A stretch of DNA of 9,211 nucleotides from NCBI GenBank assembly GCA_022573065.1, contig JACZUQ010000003.1, positions 1 through 9,211 of the forward strand, written 5' to 3'. The stretch is from Nitrososphaerota archaeon (GTDB taxonomy: Archaea; Thermoproteota; Nitrososphaeria; Nitrososphaerales; Nitrosopumilaceae). This document shows positions 5,282 to 9,211 of this stretch, piece after piece (position 1 is the first letter of the stretch; the number at the start of each line of letters is the position of its first letter). The position numbers and the translations under genes were made by a program. Under the pieces are notes generated by a model that worked only from the letters and a program-made list of their open reading frames with translations, searched no databases and was not told the origin of the DNA.

Positions 5282-5707
5282 ATGAAAACAACCAAAAAGG
5301 TAGGAATTGTCTTAGCAACAATTGTACTTGGACTTGTAATCTCGCCAGCCATTGCATATGGAGAAGCGGGAGAGATTAGAAAGTCAGTAGCGTCTATCGA
5401 AAAGTTTTCCACGTCAAGCGCGATTAAAACAGTGATGATAGTGGGACACGAAGATCCACAGTTTGTACCACATATGATTCATCTCAAAATAGGTGATTCA
5501 ATAAGATTCATCAATCAGGATGGACAAGATGGTGGACTAGCACATGATGTAATTTCAGTAGATGAAAGTGGAATGCCAAACGGTAAGTTTAATGGCATTA
5601 TATTGAATGTTGGCGATACCTACACCGAAAAATTCACTGAATCTGGGATATTCAATTACATTGATTCAACATATCCACAAATGCAGGGAATAATAGTGGT
5701 CTCTTAG
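5282..5707 (+). CDS. Secreted cupredoxin-like protein lacking canonical type-1 copper ligands
   Basis: The 141-aa product has a Sec signal (KK, hydrophobic 7-25, AIA-YG) and a cupredoxin-type beta-sandwich: VMIVGHEDPQFVPHMIHLKIGDSIRFINQD, His88 in LAHDV, VGDTYTEKF and a final GIFNYIDSTYPQMQGIIVV. In plastocyanin-like proteins the last loop reads Y-x-C-x-x-H-P-x-M-x-G; here it is Y-I-D-S-T-Y-P-Q-M-Q-G, so Cys is Asp128 and His is Tyr131, while Met134 remains. It therefore should not form a blue copper site, though His56, His64, His67 and His88 could bind metal otherwise. Ammonia oxidisers have many cupredoxins for electron transfer; this one may be structural, a copper chaperone or decayed in function. 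The ATG at 5282 directly precedes the signal peptide; the frame extends upstream without an ATG. Confidence 0.82.
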   Translation: MKTTKKVGIVLATIVLGLVISPAIAYGEAGEIRKSVASIEKFSTSSAIKTVMIVGHEDPQFVPHMIHLKIGDSIRFINQDGQDGGLAHDVISVDESGMPNGKFNGIILNVGDTYTEKFTESGIFNYIDSTYPQMQGIIVVS

Positions 5708-5708
5708 A

Positions 5709-6032
5709 TCACTTTTTTCTTTTTTTAAATTGTTTTTCTAAAAAATCAAAAAACGATTCTCCATCAAACTCAACATAATCATCTATGGTTTTTGTTTCTA
5801 AATCAGTTAGAAAATTATTATATATAGTTTCACGTTCGTGCTTTAATGGGGTAGGACAAAAACACATCTCAGACCATTGAATCATTTTTGGTGCAGTTAT
5901 TTTTGCACGTTTCATAGAATTAACTATCTCTTGACCGTCTGGTTTCTGATTCTGAATTGTACCATCAGTAAGTTTTTGATAAAATTCGCCCATTTTTTCT
6001 TCAATGTATTGTGCCTTAACGGAATAATTCAC
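5709..6032 (-). CDS. Unknown 107-aa soluble protein, GTG start
   Basis: I do not recognise a named family, though the sequence has the feel of a conserved thaumarchaeal protein. The N-terminal half is helical (YIEEKMGEFYQKLTDGTI) with a QKPDGQEIV turn; the middle has CFCPTPLKHERE with Cys57/Cys59 and a His-Glu-Arg segment that could be a metal or active-site loop; the C-terminal part is acidic then ends in a lysine cluster (KQFKKRKK). There is no signal peptide or membrane segment. The frame is closed by a stop four codons before the GTG, with GAAGAG about 12 bases upstream; an internal ATG would remove 13 residues. It converges with the cupredoxin-like gene, the stops being one base apart. 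Confidence 0.7.
   Translation of the reverse strand: MNYSVKAQYIEEKMGEFYQKLTDGTIQNQKPDGQEIVNSMKRAKITAPKMIQWSEMCFCPTPLKHERETIYNNFLTDLETKTIDDYVEFDGESFFDFLEKQFKKRKK
5713..5726 (+). terminator. Oligo-T terminator after the cupredoxin-like gene
   Basis: Six T, one C and seven T follow the TAG stop by 5 bases. Archaeal RNA polymerase terminates at such oligo-U tracts. The tract also lies in the lysine codons that end the convergent gene. Confidence 0.55.
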
Positions 6033-6142
6033 TAAGAATTTTTACTCTTCAAGCAATTTTATTCTTTTCTTAATCTTCAAATGCGAATCCAAAGGTTTGC
6101 GTGCCGCTAGTTGTTCTATCAAATGTAAATTAAAAAAAATAA
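6033..6142. other. Intergenic stretch between the 107-aa gene and the pseudogene
   Basis: It holds a possible AATAAAAT TATA box for the GTG-started gene (minus strand, about 30 bases before the GTG) and, at 6132-6139, a run of eight T on the minus strand that could terminate transcription from the pseudogene copy. A 20-codon minus-strand frame ending TQTFGFAFED might be a leftover C-terminus, but it is too short to assign. Confidence 0.35.
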
Positions 6143-6376
6143 TTAGTCATTTTCCAATTTGGCAATTTTTATTTTTATAGAATCAAGCATATATCTTGAT
6201 TGTAGATTAGCAATGATTTGTCCTTTTTACCTTCACTCCAGACAAATTTAGAATCAACACCCTAGTTTGATACATATCTCTCAATCTGCATAATTCTCTT
6301 AATTCTTGGAAATCATTTCTCTTTTCAGACATAGGACCATATGGAAATTGGATTTAGAAAAACAGTTCGTATCAAA
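6126..6376. repeat. Direct repeat, left copy (about 250 bases)
   Basis: This stretch matches 8651-8897 along its whole length, covering the 3' flank, the 61-aa frame and the promoter (TTCTAAATCC and the upstream TTTGATACGAACTG on the minus strand). Similarity stops abruptly beyond these limits. The two copies are in the same orientation about 2.5 kb apart. Confidence 0.85.
6143..6332 (-). pseudogene. Frameshifted copy of the 61-aa gene at 8668-8853
   Basis: The first 26 codons (MSEKRNDFQELRELC.LRDMYQTR) match the intact copy, then a 2-base insertion near 6257 shifts the frame and the reading ends after about 42 codons. A second 2-base insertion near 6192 does not restore it. In the shifted frames the rest of the parent is still readable (SKFVWSEGKKDKSL, then DSIKIKIAKLEN). 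The putative promoter upstream is also preserved. It is best read as a decayed duplicate; a truncated 42-aa product remains possible. A sequencing error is unlikely to explain two separate indels. Confidence 0.8.
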
Positions 6377-6378
6377 TG

Positions 6379-6549
6379 TTAATTTGAATAAAAAGTAAAG
6401 GTAGGCCATAACACAAGCCAAGGAATGTTCTGGAAGCATATACGCGTGTAAATTAGCTTTATATCTCTAGATTTTAATGGAGAAATTTTACTTCCAACAA
6501 AGATTTTTCCCTTGAATTTTTTGTGTAACGAGAAAGCATTTTTTGACAT
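6379..6549 (-). pseudogene. Remnant resembling the N-terminus of malic enzyme
   Basis: The short frame begins 2 bases after the aldehyde dehydrogenase stop and reads FSLHKKFKGKIFVGSK, then PLKSRD and LIYT at residues 32-35. NAD(P)-malic enzymes begin with this pattern: HKKYKGKI, SKVP, SRDDLSLAYTPGVA. Here the similarity ends at YT, just where PGVA should follow, and the rest (RICFQNIPWLVLWP) is unlike the family. About 35 of the more than 400 residues remain, so it would be a non-functional stump of a gene once cotranscribed with the dehydrogenase. The match is from memory of the family and is moderate. A 56-aa orphan peptide is the alternative. Confidence 0.5.
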
Positions 6550-6551
6550 AA

Positions 6552-7943
6552 CTATTCTACATGGTGATGATGAATTAACTGATCGTAAAATCTAACCGAT
6601 TTAATATTTACAAATTCAAGCATTCCGTATCTAGAAAGCTCTCGACCAAATCCACTTTGTTTGATTCCACCAAAGGGTATTCTAGGATCTGAAATTACAA
6701 CGTTATTGATACTTACAATGCCAGACTCTATTTTTCGCGATAGCTTTTCTGCATTTATCAAATCTTGAGTCCAAATGCTCGCTCCTAACCCAAACTCAAT
6801 GTCATTTGCTAGTCTAATTGCTTCATTTTCATCATCGACTATAGTTATTGGTGCAACAGGACCAAATGTTTCTTCAGTTACAATTCGCATATCTGCTTTA
6901 ACATTTGTTAGAATCGTAGGTTGATAATAGTAACCCTTTTGATCCAGCTTAGAACCCCCCAAAAGAATCTCCGCACCTTTACTTTTTGCATCCTCAACAA
7001 TTGATGAAATGTTTTCAAGTGCGGATTTATTGACCAACGGACCCATGTCGGTTTCCATAGATATTGGATCTCCGACTTTTAGTAGTGACGCTTTCTTTAC
7101 AAAACTTTCTATGAATTTATCTGCAATAGTTTTTGAAACAAAAAATCTTTTTGATGCAATGCAACTTTGACCACAATTGATGAATCGGCCTTTCACTGCC
7201 CCATTAGCAGCTTTTTCAATATCTGCATCCTCCAATACAATAAAGGGATCACTCCCTCCTAGCTCCAATATGCATTTTTTCAATAGTGAAGAGGATCTTT
7301 TTCCAACCGAAGAACCAGCCTTAGTGCTACCAGTAAATGTAACTGCACTAACATCTGAATCAATCAGATGGTTTGCAGTATCTACGCTTCCAACAACGGA
7401 TTGAAATACCCCATCTGGAAAACCACTTTCTTTACAAGCTTTTTCAAGCTCCAGTCCACATTGTGTTGTGACTCTAGAAGGCTTCATCACAATAGTATTT
7501 CCTGCCATCAAGCAAGGTGCAGTAAATCTCAGGGCTTGCCAATAAGGAAAGTTCCATGGCATGATGGAACCGATGACGCCTAATGGCTCAAAGGTGATGA
7601 AGCTTTTTCTAGCATCAGTGTTTAAGACTTCTTCTGAAAGAAAATTGGCACCATGATCTGCATAGAATTCTAAAACCCATGCACATTTTTCTACTTCCGA
7701 AATTGATTCTTTGAGAGGCTTGCCCATTTCTTTTGTTGCTATTGTGGCAAGTTTTGTAGTATTTTTTCTCAAATATTGTACAAGGTTGTAGACTTTCTCT
7801 CTTCTATTTTCATAGTTCTTTTTCCAATCAGGAAAAACGTTTTTTGCATTGTTTACTATCTTTACAACTTCGTCTTTTCCCATCATTGGATAATTAGAAA
7901 TCGATTCTTCGGTTGCAGGATTGATTGTAGTAAACTGATTCAT
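6552..7943 (-). CDS. NAD(P)-dependent aldehyde dehydrogenase, succinate-semialdehyde type
   Basis: The 463-aa cytoplasmic enzyme has all the aldehyde dehydrogenase signatures: PWNFP with Asn131, KPS at 154-156, FTGSTKAG at 203-210, general base Glu227 in LELGGSDPFIV, nucleophile Cys261 in NCGQSC, and EETFGPVAP. The LGGSDPF variant and the overall length fit the GabD1/YneI-type succinate semialdehyde dehydrogenases. In archaea with the 3-hydroxypropionate/4-hydroxybutyrate cycle such an enzyme could oxidise succinic (or malonic) semialdehyde or take part in the cycle; the direction is not decided by sequence. It ends in a natural HHHHVE tail. A helical-protein gene lies 46 bases upstream and probably shares its transcript; a malic-enzyme-like stump follows directly. 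Confidence 0.9.
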   Translation of the reverse strand: MNQFTTINPATEESISNYPMMGKDEVVKIVNNAKNVFPDWKKNYENRREKVYNLVQYLRKNTTKLATIATKEMGKPLKESISEVEKCAWVLEFYADHGANFLSEEVLNTDARKSFITFEPLGVIGSIMPWNFPYWQALRFTAPCLMAGNTIVMKPSRVTTQCGLELEKACKESGFPDGVFQSVVGSVDTANHLIDSDVSAVTFTGSTKAGSSVGKRSSSLLKKCILELGGSDPFIVLEDADIEKAANGAVKGRFINCGQSCIASKRFFVSKTIADKFIESFVKKASLLKVGDPISMETDMGPLVNKSALENISSIVEDAKSKGAEILLGGSKLDQKGYYYQPTILTNVKADMRIVTEETFGPVAPITIVDDENEAIRLANDIEFGLGASIWTQDLINAEKLSRKIESGIVSINNVVISDPRIPFGGIKQSGFGRELSRYGMLEFVNIKSVRFYDQLIHHHHVE

Positions 7944-7989
7944 CTTACTCTCTCGTAAAATATTCTACAGTCAAATCCATAAGACTAGT

Positions 7990-8472
7990 TTACTTTTTAG
8001 TAACAGAATTATATTGTGATAAGATCTTTGCATACGAATCCATCATCACATGCAAATACCTGTCATATGACTTTATTGCTGAAATTCGCATTTTAACGTA
8101 TGCCCTTAGATAATTAGTTGACATATCAATTTGTGAAGAATAGAAATTTGCCAAAGTTTTCGAATAGTTATCAAATGTTTTGAGTGTTTCTTGATCAAAG
8201 CCAAGATTATCAAAAAACTGTTTTTCTGATATGTAACATGTCCCAAAAAGATCATCAAACGTGTGAAGATATTCAGTATATAGATCAGAATACTCTTGAA
8301 CATATGATGGGATTTGTGATTCCATTTTTTTAATTACCTTAGATGTATTGACTTTCATAACGTCACATGCCGAGATTTTGTCTTGATTATTTGATTTTTT
8401 TACAGATTTGTTTGTAGGATTATTTTCTAGAGTGCTTTCCTGGGCTTTCTTTTCTAGTGTTTCAGTTGCCAA
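7990..8472 (-). CDS. Helical 160-aa protein, phasin-like in appearance, TTG start
   Basis: The first 45 residues are polar and low in complexity (Lys, Asn, Thr, Ser), so probably disordered. The remainder is alpha-helical and rich in Tyr, Phe and Met (YVQEYSDLYTEYLHTFDDLF, NYLRAYVKMRISAIKSYDRYLHVMMDSYAKIL), suggesting an amphipathic coiled bundle. This resembles phasins or the PhaE-type subunit of polyhydroxyalkanoate systems in character, but I see no diagnostic motif. The TTG start is supported by AAGGAG about 13 bases upstream and a TAA directly before it; the first ATG would cut 39 residues. It lies 19 bases after the Cys-rich peptide gene and 46 before the aldehyde dehydrogenase, so the three likely form an operon. 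Confidence 0.7.
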   Translation of the reverse strand: MATETLEKKAQESTLENNPTNKSVKKSNNQDKISACDVMKVNTSKVIKKMESQIPSYVQEYSDLYTEYLHTFDDLFGTCYISEKQFFDNLGFDQETLKTFDNYSKTLANFYSSQIDMSTNYLRAYVKMRISAIKSYDRYLHVMMDSYAKILSQYNSVTKK

Positions 8473-8491
8473 TTATTTCTTGTACTCCTTC

Positions 8492-8596
8492 TTAGTTATG
8501 AATTATGGCATTGGCAAATTCCGATCTTGCAGTTATGACATAGTCATCTACTGGATTCTCACAACTACAAGAACAAGGACAAGTATAATCATTCAT
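8492..8596 (-). CDS. 34-aa peptide with a C-x-C-x-C-x-C cluster
   Basis: The peptide starts MNDYTCPCSCSCENP, with Cys at 6, 8, 10 and 12, followed by a 20-residue tail without Cys. Alternating Cys of this kind is typical of metal thiolate binding in metallothionein-like peptides or Cu chaperones. Support for translation: a TATA box centred 26 bases before the ATG (leaderless start), a clean stop, and the GAAGGAG of the next gene placed directly after that stop. It would be the first gene of the operon with the helical protein and aldehyde dehydrogenase. No family recognised. Confidence 0.55.
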   Translation of the reverse strand: MNDYTCPCSCSCENPVDDYVITARSEFANAIIHN

Positions 8597-8605
8597 GTGA
8601 TATTG

Positions 8606-8625
8606 AATAGAATAATTCTATTTAA
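8606..8625 (-). promoter_or_regulatory. Promoter with overlapping palindrome for the Cys-peptide operon
   Basis: TTAAATA on the minus strand (8619-8625) lies at TATA distance from the ATG at 8596. A palindrome of 8-base arms, AATAGAAT and ATTCTATT with one base between them (8606-8622), overlaps the TATA box and the space before the start site, so it could be an operator. The low-complexity sequence tempers this. Confidence 0.5.
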
Positions 8626-8667
8626 CTAATATTCCAAATTCTAACTAGATTAAATTTCAAAAAAGAA

Positions 8668-8853
8668 TTAGTTATTTTCCAATTTGGCAATTTTTATTTT
8701 AATAGACTCTAGCATATCCTGATAGTGGATTATCAATGACTTGTCTTTTTTACCTTCACCCCATACAAATTTAGAATCAACCCTAGTTTGATACATATCT
8801 CTCAATTTACACAATTCTCTTAATTCTTGGAAATCATTTCTCTTTTTAGACAT
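8668..8853 (-). CDS. Unknown 61-aa helical protein (intact copy)
   Basis: The product is charged and helical: a first helix (NDFQELRELCKLRDMYQTRVD), a short WGEGKKDKS turn and a second helix (IIHYQDMLESIKIKIAKLENN). This suggests a helical hairpin or coiled-coil dimer. No known family is recognised. Start ATG is supported by a TATA-like TTCTAAAT centred about 23 bases upstream, which is conserved in the decayed duplicate. Similarity at the peptide level between the copies, with the frame preserved here, supports coding. Reminiscent of antitoxin-sized or adaptor proteins, but there is no toxin neighbour. Confidence 0.65.
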   Translation of the reverse strand: MSKKRNDFQELRELCKLRDMYQTRVDSKFVWGEGKKDKSLIIHYQDMLESIKIKIAKLENN

Positions 8854-8870
8854 AGTTCCATAAGGAAATA

Positions 8871-8880
8871 GGATTTAGAA
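8871..8880 (-). promoter_or_regulatory. TATA-like promoter of the 61-aa gene
   Basis: On the minus strand TTCTAAATCC lies about 23 bases before the ATG at 8853. The same 10 bases occur at the same position before the pseudogene copy at 6332, within a longer conserved upstream stretch. Confidence 0.5.
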
Positions 8881-8927
8881 AAACAGTTCGTATCAAAGTG
8901 ATTTAGCGAAATAATATAGAAGAAAAT

Positions 8928-9211
8928 TCATGTTAATTCTGCTTCACCAAAGAAAACCCCAAAAGGTTGACAATAAATTACAACTGAATTGTATTGTTCA
9001 ATATCGATATTATTTAATTCGTAGTTTTGATTACTCTTACTGCCTTTTAGCTTTTCTAAATGAATCCCGTTTTTTACATCACCATCTTGTGTAAAATACA
9101 CTCGAAGATCTGGACCATTTGTTACCTCAAAATCTTCAAACCTAAGAAATGTAGAACCTTCAATCTCAATTATCTTTGCCAAACCCTCTGCATAATGTCC
9201 TGCAAGTCCAC
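8928..9211 (-). CDS. DM13 domain protein, C-terminal part (gene continues beyond the window)
   Basis: The 94 visible codons start beyond the right edge and read GHYAEGLAKIIEIEG, LRFEDFEVTNGPDLRVYF, HLEKLKGSKSNQNYEL and YNSVVIYCQPFGVFFGEAEL. These are the hallmarks of the DM13 domain: a beta-sandwich with the NGPDL segment, the LKG.KGNQNY turn and a conserved Cys in (W/Y)C.PF, proposed to have an electron-transfer or redox role at the cell surface. The real start and any signal peptide lie outside the window; a TTG inside the domain (9182) is not the start because the domain clearly continues upstream. The C-terminus ends directly with the domain. Confidence 0.88.
   Translation of the reverse strand, partial: GLAGHYAEGLAKIIEIEGSTFLRFEDFEVTNGPDLRVYFTQDGDVKNGIHLEKLKGSKSNQNYELNNIDIEQYNSVVIYCQPFGVFFGEAELT

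Larger units (their letters stand above)
8651..8897. repeat. Direct repeat, right copy (about 250 bases)
   Basis: Partner of 6126-6376. It contains the intact 61-aa gene, its promoter and its T-rich 3' flank. It is 4 bases shorter than the left copy, mainly because of two 2-base differences inside the coding region. Confidence 0.85.

Noticed and set aside
6552..6572. Poly-His tail as a cloning-vector artefact
   Set aside because: The tail is four His followed by Val-Glu and is embedded in genomic sequence with no vector bases around it.
8106..8303. 65-codon minus-strand frame inside the helical protein gene
   Set aside because: It is an alternate frame of the same strand with no start signal; the 160-aa frame has the ribosome-binding site and sensible composition.
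6126..8897. Composite transposon flanked by direct repeats
   Set aside because: The repeats contain a small ordinary gene and no transposase or terminal inverted repeats were seen, so segmental duplication is simpler.

Overview
The window looks like a chromosome segment from an ammonia-oxidising archaeon of the Nitrososphaeria (Thaumarchaeota), close to Nitrosopumilus or Nitrosarchaeum. The evidence is the strongly AT-rich DNA, archaeal TATA boxes placed about 23-30 bases before start codons (leaderless or nearly leaderless mRNAs), an F420-type luciferase-like oxidoreductase, many tiny zinc-ribbon proteins, a cupredoxin-like secreted protein and a DM13 domain. The genus is an inference from style and family content; no rRNA or other marker is present.

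Region A (1-3778, minus strand). After the N-terminus of a probable membrane protein leaving the window at base 1, there is a compact seven-gene operon. In transcription order from about 3690 down to 238 it encodes: a winged-helix regulator, a four-helix membrane protein, a 56-aa zinc ribbon, a luciferase-like F420-type oxidoreductase, a 53-aa zinc ribbon, a 58-aa zinc ribbon, and a secreted alpha/beta hydrolase with an Asp nucleophile. Every junction overlaps (13, 1, 1 or 4 bases) or is at most 5 bases apart, and three of these genes are small CxxC...CxxC proteins that are easily missed. The layout suggests a regulated redox-plus-hydrolysis pathway for an unknown small molecule.

Region B (3683-5707, plus strand). 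A divergent promoter carries a 24-base palindrome and three TGCAAGCA motifs between the operon and a ribbon-helix-helix protein with a MEDS-like sensor domain. Next come two copies of an unusual hairpin with a C-rich loop, a 40-aa C2H2-like zinc-finger ORF between them, a second winged-helix regulator paralogous to the first, and a secreted cupredoxin-like protein that has lost the canonical copper Cys and one His.

Region C (5709-9211, minus strand). This holds a conserved-looking unknown 107-aa protein, a frameshifted copy of a 61-aa gene, a short ORF resembling the N-terminus of malic enzyme, an aldehyde dehydrogenase of the succinate-semialdehyde type, a helical 160-aa protein, a 34-aa peptide with four alternating Cys, the intact 61-aa gene, and the C-terminal part of a DM13 protein. 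The two 61-aa gene copies with their promoters form direct repeats of about 250 bases that bracket the aldehyde dehydrogenase block, so the block may have arisen through, or be prone to, duplication or deletion.

The best candidates for undescribed biology are the paired hairpin RNA element (4480-4543 and 4790-4855) and the zinc-ribbon-rich operon with its divergent operator. No tRNA, rRNA, CRISPR array or transposase was seen.
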